Shown in pieces: positions 22,148 to 33,365 of a stretch of 64,000 nucleotides of DNA. The notes below the pieces were generated by a model. It searched no databases and was not told the origin of the DNA. It saw only the letters and a list, made by a program, of their open reading frames with translations. Where the stretch lies: positions 30,618,186-30,682,185 of the forward strand of contig OY804585.1 in the NCBI GenBank assembly GCA_963680875.1, given 5' to 3'. The position numbers were made by a program, and so were the translations under genes. Position 1 is the stretch's first letter. Each line of letters begins with the position of its first letter. Source of the stretch: Bathymodiolus brooksi. Its lineage: Eukaryota > Mollusca > Bivalvia > Mytilida > Modiolidae.

Positions 22148-23065
22148 CTAAACCCAAAACCAAAAACTAGTATACATATATTTGATCACACAATCAAGCC
22201 CATTGTACTTTATGGCTGTGAAATATGGGGCACTTTTAACTCAAATACAGCTAGATTTAGAAATGGAACTGTATCTCCGGACAGAATTTACTCAAATCTC
22301 ATTGGTGAAAAATTACATACTAAATTTTGTAAATTTATTTTAGGTGTTCATAAAAAAACCACCAACTTTGCTGTTTTGTCAGAACTTGGTCGTTTCCCAC
22401 TCTATTACGATATTATAAAAAGTATTCTCCACTATTGGAACCGACTTGAATATCTAGAAAAATTTCCTTTACTACAAAATGCTTATGAACAATCAAAACA
22501 ACTATATAATCAAAACAAATCATCATGGTACGGATCTCTCCAACGTATACTTCAAAATTTTCCAACAATTAGTCAATTGAAAGGAAAGAAAATTTCAAAA
22601 AACAGCCTCAATAGACAAATCAAAGAGGGCTTTTTGGAACTATGGAAAAATCAGATGAAACAATACTCAGAAGGGAAGCTTCGCACTTACACCACATTCA
22701 AAGTACATTCTGGGTTTGAAAATTATCTATCTGTTATCGGTAATTTTGAGCATAGGAGATGTTTAACTAAACTAAGAATCTCAGCACATCGTCTACATAT
22801 TGAGACTGGTAGATACCAGGGTATCCCTCCACACCAAAGGTTGTGTGAGCAGTGCGACTCGGGAGAGGTAGAAGATGAAATTCATTTTCTACTTTGCTGC
22901 AGCAAATTTAGAGAGGAGCGACAACAGCTGTTCAAAACAATATCTCAATCGTGTAACAATTTTCTACAATTAAATCCTCGAGAAAATTTTTACTGGTTAA
23001 TGACCTGTGAAGATGTATCAGTTTTGAAAGAGTTGTGTCGCTTTATTTATAAATACTGCAGATAA
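22148..23065 (+). CDS. LINE ORF2 C-terminal fragment (open, truncated at the 5' end)
   Basis: About 305 codons without a stop. The N-terminal boundary is the truncation point, not a start codon; the first ATG in frame is internal (22,376 is a non-ATG start). It contains the region after the reverse transcriptase (LYGCEIWG; FAVLSELGRFPLYYDIIKS) and the Cys/His motif at about residues 237-255. In intact elements this region belongs to the RT/endonuclease polyprotein and probably contacts nucleic acid. It is unlikely to be functional alone. Confidence 0.7.
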   Translation, partial: LNPKPKTSIHIFDHTIKPIVLYGCEIWGTFNSNTARFRNGTVSPDRIYSNLIGEKLHTKFCKFILGVHKKTTNFAVLSELGRFPLYYDIIKSILHYWNRLEYLEKFPLLQNAYEQSKQLYNQNKSSWYGSLQRILQNFPTISQLKGKKISKNSLNRQIKEGFLELWKNQMKQYSEGKLRTYTTFKVHSGFENYLSVIGNFEHRRCLTKLRISAHRLHIETGRYQGIPPHQRLCEQCDSGEVEDEIHFLLCCSKFREERQQLFKTISQSCNNFLQLNPRENFYWLMTCEDVSVLKELCRFIYKYCR

Positions 23066-23129
23066 TTTAAATAACTGAATAACACTGCTTCAATTTTATT
23101 AACAAAATCTACATATTAATGTCTAAAAT

Positions 23130-23495
23130 ATATTATTGTTTGTCTGCACTAGACACGAGGAGGAATGCTCATTGCTAATCTTAGTAGATGCAATACATTT
23201 CCTGAAGCACTGTCCCTTGGTGTCTGTTGCAGATAAACGATACATCTATTTATTCCCATTTTAGTTTATTACTTGAACTGCTTGCTTTCCTGGATCAGAC
23301 ACGGGGAGAATCGAAATGCGATTCTTAAGCACCGTCCCCTGGTGTCTCCTCCAGCTAAGTAATCACAGTCCTTTCATCAAACACATGATGTTTTACTACT
23401 TGAACCGCTTGCTTTGCTGGATCAGACACGGGGAGAATCAAAACACAATTCTTAAGCATCGTCCCCTGGTGTCTCCTCCAGCTAAGTAATCGCAT
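23130..23495 (+). repeat. Three tandem copies of a GACACGGGG...GGTGTCTCC hairpin in the LINE 3' UTR
   Basis: Two close copies start near 23,296 and 23,420: GATCAGACACGGGGAGAATC, TTCTTAAGCA and GTCCCCTGGTGTCTCCTCC followed by AGCTAAGTAATC. A more diverged third copy starts near 23,148 (AGACACGAGGAGGAATGCTC ... CTGTCCCTTGGTGTCTG). GACAC.GGGGA can pair with TCCCC.GGTGTC within each copy, so three stem-loops could stack in the RNA. Confidence 0.6.
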
Positions 23496-23775
23496 ACATG
23501 TAGTCCATTCTTCAACCATATGATACACTGCAACTATACATTACTCATTGCCTCTCCTCGGGTCGTGCTGCCGAACACGGCCTATTTATTTATTTATTTA
23601 TATATTTTTTGTAACATATATCATTTAAATAGTTAGAATTGTCTTGTTTAAAAACATATATCTCCATTCTGTATTGTTGTAACTGTTGATATAATTATGA
23701 ATGTATATTTGTTATTGCCCCTTGAGGGACCCTAATTGGAATAAAAATATTGTATTGTATTGTATTGTATTGTAA

Positions 23776-24263
23776 GTCTCATGAAGATGTAGCTCGAGTC
23801 GTGTACGGTATTTCTTGGTTGTAAAATGATTTCAGATTGACACAGAATATGACTGTGCGGTTTAAAACCAGTTATTAGGTATAACCTATTTGTGAGAACC
23901 AATCAGACCGTTGTGACCGTCATTATCATAACCACTGAGATTAATTAACAGACCATCCGGTTTACAGACTGAATGATGATTGATGTTATCGTGCACACTT
24001 AGCATGTTTAAAGTAATCGTCAAGAGTTTCTAATTCGTTGTCATGTTCAATTAGATTCCATATGGTCTTCAGATACAAGTCCAGATCAAATAACGGGATC
24101 ATGTTTTGCTTGATGGAAACTTTAGTGTGGTGTTAAGATACCACAAAACAATCATGAATTGCATGTGTATGAGACTAGATATTTGAAAAATAGCTTATTA
24201 ATGAAAAATATGTTGTTACTAGTAATTAAAACTGACTTGTTGAACAGTTATACTTTGTATATT
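23776..24263. other. Non-coding stretch without recognised features
   Basis: Nothing supported. Confidence 0.5.
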
Positions 24264-24320
24264 TACTAGTCTTAGTACATTGAGCACAATTTTACCCAAA
24301 TAGGTTGAAAGTATCTAGTC
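24264..24320 (-). mobile_element. LINE 3' end block, inverted copy
   Basis: GAGCACAATTTTACCC and AGGTTGAAAG are the reverse complement of the CTTTCAACC...GGGTAAAATTGTGC block that ends the LINE copies at 6.8 and 11.7 kb. Confidence 0.45.
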
Positions 24321-24439
24321 CTTCCTGCTCCCATTTGTTCCATAGAAGATTCATGTTTGTTTTTTTCTCATTTGTGTTATTTGTATTTATTTACCTATAT
24401 TTGTGTCCAACATTATGTTCATATCAGATGATGTTTGTG

Positions 24440-24700
24440 TCATTTTAACAGTAACACACAGGTACAACTAGTGAAGTAGAAAATACTTTCAATTCCGGAG
24501 CACCCGAGTTCACCCTCGGTTAGTTGTTTGGTATAGTGTTGCCCGAATTCACCCTCGGTTGGTTTTTTGGTGTAGTGTTGCTCAATCTGAAATTTTCTAT
24601 GTAGTGTTTTCTGGGCCGTTGCTTGTCTGTTTGTCATTTTTCTTATGGCCATTGTATAGTCTGTCCTTCTGTCTGTTAGTGCAGGGTGTAGAAAACCCTT
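24440..24700 (+). repeat. Dispersed bivalve-type repeat with internal duplication
   Basis: GGAGCACCCGAGTTCACCC, TTTGGTATAGTGTTGC and TTGCTTGTCTGTTTGTC match, as I recall, a repeat abundant in mussel sequences. A 42-bp segment (CCGA.TTCACCCTCGGTT.GTT) is directly duplicated at about 24,503-24,584. Confidence 0.5.
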
Positions 24701-24951
24701 TCTTGGAATTTCGTTTTTAAGTAAAAAAAATTACGAAAATAAGATAGGAACCCTCCCTTTCCCAAGTATAACCCCCAGACCCCTATTTTTGAAAACTGTT
24801 GGATCGGCCACCCCATACTCCATGACCATGATACACTCTAAAAGGACCAAGTAATTATAGCCTATAGGTATGTAATATGTCCAACGTTTCAGATAAGAGG
24901 TTAAATCCCCTCCTTTTCACAACAGTTTGGTTTAATCTAGAAATTGGCTTA

Positions 24952-25220
24952 GGGACGGACCATTTAACTTCCAGGGGATATTCTGATTCCCAATGTTGCT
25001 GAAAAAAATATTCTGATTTTGGTGGAGGAAAAAAAAATAATCTGATTCAGAGTTTTTGTCATATAACCTAATGTTAAATTCTGGAAAAAAAATTCGTGCT
25101 TTGTGCAACAAAAAAAATAAATATTTTAACTCTCGTGTTGTCCGAAAAAAAAATTCTGAACGAAACAAAAAACCATTACCCCCAACCCCCCACCCCCCTG
25201 CAAGTTAAATGGTCGGTCCC
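24952..25220. mobile_element. 269-bp MITE, TTA target duplication, GGGACCGACC-type ends
   Basis: Left end GGGACGGACCATTTAACTT; right end AAGTTAAATGGTCGGTCCC; TTA on both sides (24,949-24,951 and 25,221-25,223). Internal blocks CAATGTTGCTGAAAAAAAT and TCTGATTCAGAGTTTTTGTC recur in the copies at 37.6 and 44.2 kb. TTA with GGG...CCC ends fits the PIF/Harbinger superfamily (inference). Confidence 0.8.
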
Positions 25221-25654
25221 TTACGGTAAAGTGCAGAAAAAAACTAACATATGTTTTGTTTTATTTTATCATTAGAATTACTTTATTGATACAACCTTTA
25301 CAAAAATATTTACATCTCAGTGCAAGGTTTTTAATCAAAACTCGCCATGGGTGGTAATGTGTTTATAACTGTATCGTATCTCTTAGGTGCCCTTTGTTAA
25401 TAACGCAACTTATACAACTTTGATGCATTTTTGTGACATTTTGGTTTGATCTTTATCTAATAATTAGACAATCTCATGAATAGCAAACGTGTAGAATTAA
25501 AAATAATTATTATCCACGTTTTAATGGCTTAGTCATAATTATACTGTTAGCGCATGTTGAGACGAAACCAAGTTTGAAGACAACACTGATTTGTAGCAAC
25601 TGAATTTTATCTATAAAGCAGTTACTTCGTCCCTGTCAGTGGATTTTGTATATA

Positions 25655-25906
25655 GGTTTATAGTGTTTAACACCACTTTCAACAATATTTCAGTTATACC
25701 CGTGGCGGTCAGTTTTATTGGTGGAGGAAACCAGAGAAAACCAACGACCTTGTCTTAAGTCACTAACAAACTTGATCACATAATGTTGTATCGAGTACAC
25801 CTCGCCATGAACGAGGTTCGAACTCACAACTTTAGTGGTGATAGGCACTGGTTGCACATGTAGTTGTAAATCCAACTACAATACTAACGCGACGACGACG
25901 ACCCCT
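25655..25906 (-). mobile_element. SINE-1, near full length, minus strand
   Basis: Read on the minus strand: a head with GGGGTCGTCGTCGTCGCG and GTAGTTGGATTTACAACTAC, the B-box GAGTTCGAACCTCG, the body ATAATGT...GTTAGTGACTT, and the tail TGTTGAAAGTGGTGTTAAAC. One of the few copies here with head, body and tail. Confidence 0.8.
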
Positions 25907-26820
25907 TGTTTTACATGTAAGGAGACTGCAGTTGTTCCTAAAGCCACCAAAGACCCTTTGATGCTATTTTTGTTCTTAAATCCATTATATATCAAATTTT
26001 CTTTACATTATTATTCATGTTCAACTTTGAACTTGTTATCAATAAATAATTTGAATTAGGGTTAGTGTATATAGTAAACAAAGTTAGAGGAGAACAATCG
26101 CCATATATTGTTTCATTCTTTGCACTTTCTCAAGTGTAACTTCTAACTTTTTGCATTTCGTGTCAAACAACATCATTAAAAGAATAAATGAGTTTTCAGA
26201 AAAATAAAGCAATCGTCTCGTGTCAATTCTAATGAGAATCTACCATTTAAGTGGAATGTCATTCTCCTCAGATGACTTACTAATGGGTTAAAACAATTAA
26301 ATGGATGACTTTTTTTTCGCACGTGCGGAAGATGGAGGAAGCCCAACGAAAACAAATTGAAATGTTTTGATGAAAGAAGACATTTGTACTCTCCACCCAC
26401 AAAAACATTCATTCAATTAAAAACAGGATTATTAATGAAGCAAATCACAATTAACACAAACCACGAGACTCTCTCAGCAGACGATAACCATATGGAACAC
26501 ATCTGGATTTACACGTCACAGCAGAGAGCACACGGACATCAGTAGTATACTTTGCATCTGTTATGAATATGTTTTGTGAGAAATGTCCTGGCTAACAGTT
26601 CACACAAACTAAAACTCTTTTCAACAAATCTTCCCTTTCCTATATAATACAAATCTATCCACATCTGTTTAATGATTTCTTTCCCAGTTTTGTTTATAAT
26701 AGTGTATATTTTGTTATAATCATAATATTTCCTTCATTACATAGTAAATATCCTGCTGCTAATCGAAAATTACAGAAAATGATAACAAGACAAACTGATA
26801 TCTAACAATTGTAATGTGAC
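25907..26820. other. Non-coding stretch without recognised features
   Basis: No supported gene. A CGACGACGACGACC run at 25,890-25,903 belongs to the head of the adjacent SINE. Confidence 0.45.
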
Positions 26821-27050
26821 GGTGAGCCTCGGACAATCGGTGAGAGAGCTATTATGGGGGAGTCTAGGACAAGCGGTGAGAGAGCTATTAGGGGTGAGTC
26901 TAGTACAAGCGCCCCGGTGAGAGAGCTATTAGGGGTGAGCCTAGGGCAATCGGTGAGAGAGCTATTAGAGGCGAGCCTCGGACAATCGGTGAGAGAACTA
27001 GTAGTGGCGAGCCTTGGACAATCAGTGAGAGACCTACTAGTGGTGATCCC
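26821..27050 (+). repeat. 36-bp minisatellite, about 6 copies
   Basis: The unit is GTGAGAGAGCTATTAGGGGT followed by GAGCCTAGGGCAATCG. Because 36 is a multiple of three, an open frame of 78 codons runs through it as a 12-residue repeat (REL..VSLGQSV). There is no gene context, so this is treated as DNA-level repetition. It is GC-richer than its surroundings. Confidence 0.85.
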
Positions 27051-27284
27051 TGGATTTGGAAAAACGCATGTAAGAAACCTTTCCCCCTAACTAAATTATC
27101 TTGATTGACAAATAATCGTTTTAAATGTTACACATAATGTCTAAGAATGTTGTTATTCTGTAAAGAATTGTTCGTTAGAAGACGTTCCGTGTCTTCTGAT
27201 ATTCTTTTAAGATTATGTTGACACTGTATGCCAAGCAATAATAACTTTATTAATGCAAAGCAATTCAAAATTGTGACATAAGCA

Positions 27285-27415
27285 TGCACCGCCACAATTA
27301 AGCCAGGACCTGGATTTTCAACTCCATATGTCGTGGTCAGTTTGTGTTCAGTGATTTGGGATTAGAGGTGGTTGTTCGTTTTGTTGATATTGGTGTCCTT
27401 GTTGACCATCACTGT
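27285..27415 (+). repeat. Dispersed repeat family copy 3
   Basis: CACCGCCACAATTAAGCCAG, ACCTGGATTTTCAAC, CATATGTCGTGGTCAGTTTG and GGTGGTTGTTCGTTTTGTTG follow the family order seen at 2.1 and 14.6 kb. Confidence 0.55.
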
Positions 27416-28789
27416 ATATACTTCTTATATACAATACTTACATAATGCATAGTTGTGTACGTATATTCTTTAATATTTGACAATGAAGAAGGAAATGACA
27501 TTCATCATCAATATCATTTTACATCTAATACAGACTATAGATACTTGGGATCTTTGCCGATCGTTTTATTTTCTGATATAAGACAAAGTCGTGAAACTAA
27601 CACGGTTCATCCATAGAAAATAGACATTATTTGCAAAAATTGATCGGGAACGCATCTATTGTAAAAAAAATACAAGGATGAGAGTATTGCTTAAGCCATA
27701 CATGTCCACTCCCGGTCACAGCTACATCTGAAAATGAACATTCATTATCTTTGATGGAAACACAAGTTAGATCTATAACTTCTCGTAACACGACTAAATA
27801 CATAATATCAAGACAATAAATCTACTTGTCACAGAAAAAGCTGCGGAAAAACAGTGTGACAGTGTGATGGACACACAGCAACAAAGCTATAGCCCTAATG
27901 GGCTTTGCCGATTGACAAGTAAAATTTAGGTTACCTACACATATGGATAAAAAATGAGTTGACTCTTAAATATTGCAAAAAAAAAAAAAAAAAAAAAAAG
28001 AATAAGAAATTAAATTAATTATGTTCGCATGTTATTTTATTTCATAAAAAAACATGAAAGTCACATCAATGACAAAATAAATCAAATTTGAAGGACAGAT
28101 TTTAAAAACAACATTATCAAAATTGAATATAATAAAACAAACAAACAGCCGCCAGAGTTTATTATTTAAGAGCGTCTATTTTATTATTTTACTGTCAGAA
28201 CGCTGAAATTGACATTTATGATGTTCGGTATCCTTTATCAAAAAGAAAGGATCAGATCATTAAATGTGTCTAAATGACGAATGGACCAATTACATACTTA
28301 ATAGCCATATAAACACCCTTGTAATTTGATGAAGTTTATATAGCTTTTGAAGTCAATAATACAACCACAAAATCAGAAAACGAAATTAGTTTCGTCGCTT
28401 GGAGATTATAATGAACAAAGTTTAACAAAGACTCGTGTCCACTGTCATTAAAAAGTAATAACATTTGTTATTATGCAAGGTCATACTAGTATACGTTGTT
28501 TATGTTAATATTGGTAGATGTGGAAATTTTAGCACCCTGAAATAACAAAACTGTACACCCGTAGACGAAACCGAAGACTGTACATTGGGTACTGATGGGT
28601 ACTAAGCTCCGCGTCGCCAATAAAATTGCATTTTCCACCGTGAAATTCTCAACTGACACCGGCAACTTTCTCCAAATACAAAACAAAGGTAATCAAAAGT
28701 ATTACATGCAAGCTCGTATCATTTACGCGAAAACTGGGAAGGAAATCGGTGATACAAATTAGAATAAAAAAAACCTCAATGGGTCTATG
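27416..28789. other. AT-rich stretch; poly(A) run
   Basis: A run of about 23 A residues lies at 27,977-27,999. No gene is supported. Confidence 0.5.
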
Positions 28790-29335
28790 AGCACCCGCTC
28801 TACATCAATCTTTAAAGATCCTAATGTTGCTAAACACATGTCTTTCCTCCATCACAAATATTTATTGTCTCCGCCGACAAGGCCCCTATCATAGTTTTGG
28901 TGTGTAAATCACATTACGTTGACTGCTTGATCCAGGAATTAGGTATTGACAATTAACTTGGCAACCCTACATATACCTCGACGACATTTACGAGAAGAGG
29001 AAATCCTGGACAAGCATAGGTCTGTTTCATGTTCCTTTGGAATTTCAATCCAAAGATGAAGAACTGGCTCTACCATCACTCTACTGGATTCCTAAAATAC
29101 ACAAGTGTCCTTTCAAACAGCGCTATATTGCTGAGTCTGCCAAATGCTCCACGAAAACGTTTTCCAAATTATTAACATGTATTCTATCACCGGTAAAAAC
29201 CGGACTTCAGAGTTCTGTGACACGAGTTACTCGAGGAGTGGTGTGAATCAGATGTGGATTCTGAAGAACTCTAAAGATCTGTTAGAGTACATACAATCTA
29301 GGTCCCTCTCCTCCTGCAATAGCATTAAAACCAGT
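28790..29335 (+). mobile_element. Penelope-like reverse transcriptase fragment, frameshifted
   Basis: Coding blocks in shifting frames read DPNVAKHMSFLHHKY, LPSLYWIPKIHKCPFKQRYI, CSTKTFSKLLTCILS and SGVNQMWILKNSKDLLEYIQ. The LPSLYWIPKIHK motif and the following 'KLLT..L' region are typical of RT domains of Penelope-like elements known from bivalves and corals. The next expected motif (DFSTLYTT-type catalytic block) is missing because the sequence breaks at about 29,332. At least two frameshifts and several stops make it inactive. Confidence 0.65.
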
Positions 29336-29420
29336 GTCGTATTTACCTATAGGCTTGATAGGCTGAAGCCTAGGGCCTCATCATCTGTTGGGGGGGGGGG
29401 GGGGGGGGGGGGGGTCTCCG
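29332..29420. mobile_element. Possible hAT-like left end with a 25-nt G run
   Basis: The Penelope fragment is cut off at CAGTGTCGTATTTACC, a hAT-like left terminus, and a G homopolymer follows at 29,390-29,414. No right end was found, so this is tentative. Confidence 0.3.
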
Positions 29421-30448
29421 ATCAAGGTGCATAATTTTTTTGACATTGTCAATTTGTCATAAACCTTACACATGCTGCTATAACGCATTGTACTCTTTAA
29501 ACAACCCTTCTGTAAATTTCCTTGTACTCCATTTCAGAATGATACTGTCTTATGATTATTCATATTCAAGTTTGTGTTCAACGTCTATTATATTCATTTT
29601 TACATATGATCCAATGTTCAATTGTGACCCATTATAGTATAGGATTTCATTTTGTTTTAAATGGGCGTTGTTCGGTAAACGACAGATATATTACCGAAAG
29701 CATTTAACACAATCCATTCAACAACCAAAAGAAACATCAATATTGGATAAAAAAAATATATAAAAATTCTATATAACTATCAAATGTGCAAAATTTCGGA
29801 ATTTGTGTCCTTTTTTGGAATGAAATAGTGCAATTTTATGGCCCACCAATAACACTTTAAGATGAACACTTTGCAAAAACTATACATTCAAATTGGATGG
29901 AAAATAAAACCTTTAAAATTTTGGAAATTTGCACTTTTCGGTCTCTTTCTGTCAAGTTTATCTCGAAACGGTAAAAGATAGAGGAAATCCGTCGACATAC
30001 AGTCATACTGCTGAAAGCTCTCAATACAATTCACTCAGCAACAAAATCACGTCAAAATTGGAAGAACAAGAAAAATACTATAAAACTTTCTATGCGAAAT
30101 GTCGAATTTGAGACCCTTTTAGACCCTTTTTAAAATTAAATTGTTAAAGAAAAAATTATGATCCATCAATAACTCATAAAGATGAACACGTTGCAAAAAA
30201 AGATGCATTAAGATTAGATGAAGATTTAAAAAGCTCATTTTTTTTAATTCCCCCTTTTGACCCTTTTTATGTCAAAAACGGCAATAGTTATATAATGACG
30301 TTATGCATGTTTCTGAAAGGGATGTTCTTAAGGAATACATTTAAAAAATCCTCATCAAAAACAAATGAACAATAAATAATTCAAACTCTTTGGGCCTCTT
30401 TTTTCCTTTTGTGTACTTCTAATCAGCATTAAACATAAACTATAAAAA
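29421..30448. other. AT-rich stretch with an old duplication
   Basis: CCAATAACACTTTAAGATGA (about 29,846) and CAATAACTCATAAAGATGA (about 30,167), followed by ACAC.TTGCAAAAA in both, mark a diverged direct repeat about 320 bp apart. No gene. Confidence 0.45.
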
Positions 30449-31365
30449 CTCTATGTTAAATATTTGTACCAAATGTGGATATGTGCAGAGGGAGTTAGTA
30501 TGCTTGTTGTTACCAACTTCCAGTGTAAACAATAACAACAACACATGTGATTTTATTTACATTTCACTGTCATGTGATTACCTAATTTGAATGTCACCAG
30601 AACCCATGCATGCATGAGATGTTCATTTCACCCAAAGTTTAGCTTTTTACATTTTATTGGAAATTATTTTAGAAATTTAAAAGTAAAAAGTATAAATGCA
30701 AGCCTTTGAATTTTAAATCTTTTTCTTTAAATTCTAAATAAAATCACTTTTGTCTTGGTGTTTTCTAAAGCCCAGTATTTGAACTCAAAGAACATGGTTA
30801 TAAAGTAAGCCTATGTGTGTTGACCAGATATACCATGTAAATAGCCCATGCTTTGCATGCTTTGTGTATACTTTTAGAAAATGAAAACAAGTTTTATGTA
30901 TGTTATTTAAGCATAATAAAAAAAACAAGTAATTAATATATATTTTTTTTAAATATAATAGAAAAAATAGAAAATAAAGGTAGAAAAAAACAACATTTTT
31001 TTTTGTCTTTTCATAAATTAATATTTACAAATTAAAAATTATCTGCCCTTATTTAGAACTCTACCAATACTTATATAGAAAGGATAGTCATGCCTCTCAA
31101 AACTTCAGATGAAAAACAGGATTTAATACTAAAAGTGTTTGATTATTTTGAAGCGGAATCAAAATTGTCACTTGGTGAAAGTGAAATGAACATCTCATGC
31201 ATGCTTGGGTTCTGGTGACATATTCAAATTAGGTAATCACATGACAATGAAATGTAAATAAAATCACATGTATTGTTGTTATTGTTTACACTGGAAGTTG
31301 GTAACAACAAGCATACTAACTCCCTCTGCACATATCCACATTTGGTACAAATATTTAATATAGAG
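30449..31365. mobile_element. 917-bp non-autonomous element with about 190-bp inverted repeats
   Basis: The left arm (30,449 to about 30,640) begins CTCTATGTTAAATATTTGTA. The right arm (about 31,165-31,365) ends TACAAATATTTAATATAGAG. Long blocks match inverted, such as GTGCAGAGGGAGTTAGTATG and CATGTGATTACCTAATTTGA. The AT-rich middle encodes nothing. No clear target duplication. Foldback or long-TIR DNA transposon; superfamily unknown. Confidence 0.75.
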
Positions 31366-32067
31366 ACCTAATGGGCAACTTTTTGGAAAATAGTGTCAAA
31401 ATTCTGAAATTATTTGTCAGAGTAGGTAGATGATATATGAGTAAATGTGTGAAGAAAAAAAATCAATAAGTTGAACTGTTGATTTTTAATTAATTTTTTA
31501 GTCCTGTTTTAGGCTGGTCAAACGGACTATACAAGTATGTAGGGGACAATCTATTGAACATTCCTACCATTCCAATTGGCGTGGTGGTTTCAGAGAAGAA
31601 GATTAAAATGTAAAAGTTTACGGACATCGACAGACGCCAAGTGATGGTTATATATCGCATGACCCTTTGGATCAAGTGAGCTAATAGGGTGTTATCAGAC
31701 ATCACATTTGTTTCGACATCGTGGCGCAAGAAATGTTCTTCCAACAGATGTAAAGAGAGCCGCTGGCCTGATCACACTTTAAAATACTCTTCCATCTTCC
31801 TCCAGTCGCAAGGGTGGTGTATTTGGAAGGGGCCTCACTTGTGGAATAGTCTAGGGCTTCTCTTCATCTAAATCCGGCCCTGATTAAAACATTTGACTTC
31901 TCTACCCTCTAAACAACTATTCCTCACTCTAAGCTGAAAGACAGATTAAAGGAGTTGATCCAACTGTGTTTCATAAAAAAAAGAATGGTCAACGTAGATA
32001 CACAACCTTGTGCTAGGAAGGGACAGATCTTTTTTGTTAAAAAAAACCACATTCTGATTCTACCAAA
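31366..32067. other. Repeat debris: 'CGCCAAGTGATG' repeat and a lone CCGGCCCTG end
   Basis: AGACGCCAAGTGATGG then GATCAAGTGAGCTAAT (about 31,633-31,686) is a dispersed bivalve repeat; a related copy is at 46,030-46,115. CTAAATCCGGCCCTG at 31,868-31,882 looks like a lone right terminus of the CAGGGGCGG MITE family. Confidence 0.45.
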
Positions 32068-32225
32068 CCGCGGGTAGACATGTCGCTCCACTCGGACACA
32101 TTATCCTGATTCAGAGCCACCAGTATTTGTTCTTACTCAAAAGCAGAGAAACAGCGAATACAAATTGCATAGTCTTTGGTTTGACCGGAGCTGTTCTCGA
32201 ACCCACGATATACCGCAATCGAAAT
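32068..32225 (-). mobile_element. SINE-2 partial copy, minus strand
   Basis: Contains the inverted central module (GTCGCTCCACTCGGACACAT TATCC), then AGTCTTTGGTTTGACC and the B-box region TCGAACCCACGATATACCGC. The 3' tail is missing. Confidence 0.75.
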
Positions 32226-33182
32226 AATTGTCGTTGCAGTTGGTTATATTATAGACTAATACTATTTAATTTGAACAATGCCCTCAATGTAATCTGAAAT
32301 ACATATATGCTTCTTGTGTCCAGTGTATTTTTGCCTGCTCTAATTACCATGTGTTATAGATTATTAAATGAAATGCTGTTGTGTGGGAAATAGCATCAGG
32401 GTTGAAATATAATATGACTGTTATTATAAGAAATTAAATCTTGATTTTCTTCTCATAAAATTATATGGTTTAATACGTTTAAAATCAAAGTATAATTTTA
32501 TGATTAAGAATGGTAAAAGCAGCTCGATGATAAAGTGATTTCAATGAATGCTTCGGCAATTATTTTTAATATTTTGACAAGAAAATTACTTTTCATATAA
32601 AAATTTTGACTGGATTATTAAATTCATTTCGACCAAGTGAACAATTAAATTGGTATATCGTGTTTCTAATCTGAGGAAGTATGGGCCAATGCTTTAAGAT
32701 GAAGATGTATGTTCAACAGTGAACGGGGGTCATCTCCACGTCTGTCTATACGTGATGTCATTTACAACAATAACGGGTTTAATAAATACCGTAATTGACA
32801 ATATCAGCAAAAATCTACAAAATTATTATAAAGAAAAAAGAATAAACTGGGAAAAACACAGGGAAAGTCCACATCGTACATTAAAAATAAAAAAATACAT
32901 ATTAAGTTTGAATTTCAACCCATTTTAGTTCTATTAAATTTATTTTAAACTACCGTAATTAAATTAATGTCTTTTAAACGATTAGAATATATAATATTTA
33001 TAAAGTCTCTAATTCTTCAAGAAGAAACTTTATTTAATCTATATAAAAATATGAAAAGATAACATTTTAGGAATATTTAGATAACTTTGTAATGTAAGCC
33101 TAATGAAATATGAATATTGACTGGTTATGGTTTGAAAGGAAAATTTACGGCGAAATTGTTTAATTTAAAAAAATTTAAGGAT
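32226..33182. other. AT-rich stretch without recognised features
   Basis: Nothing supported. Confidence 0.5.
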
Positions 33183-33365
33183 TTGGTTTGGTTTGGTTTA
33201 TGGTGTTTAACGCCACTTCCAACAATATTTCAGTTATATCGTGGCGGTCAGTTTTATTGGTGGATATCGGAGTACCCGGAGAAAACCACCGACCTGTCGC
33301 AAGTCACTGACAAACTTTACCACATAATGTTGTATCGAGTACACCTCGTCATGAACGGGGTTCGA
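33183..33365 (-). mobile_element. SINE-1, minus strand, ending in its B-box
   Basis: TTGGTTTGGTTTGGTTTATG tail, TGTTTAACGCCACTTCCAAC, the body, and GAACGGGGTTCGA where it abuts SINE-2. The head upstream of the B-box is absent. Confidence 0.85.

Larger units (their letters stand above)
22148..23775 (+). mobile_element. 5'-truncated LINE: ORF2 C-terminus, 3' UTR and (TATTG)n tail
   Basis: An uninterrupted frame (22,148-23,065) follows the usual post-RT order of this LINE type: IKPIVLYGCEIWG, KFILGVHKKTTNFAVLSELG, then a zinc-knuckle region CEQCDSGEVEDEIHFLLCC (C-x2-C-x9-H-x4-C). The RT catalytic domain is missing, so the copy is 5'-truncated. The 3' UTR (23,066-23,748) carries a repeated imperfect hairpin and ends GGAATAAAAATATTG plus five TATTG repeats at 23,749-23,774. 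The open frame argues for a young insertion. CR1/L2-like placement is inferred. Confidence 0.8.
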
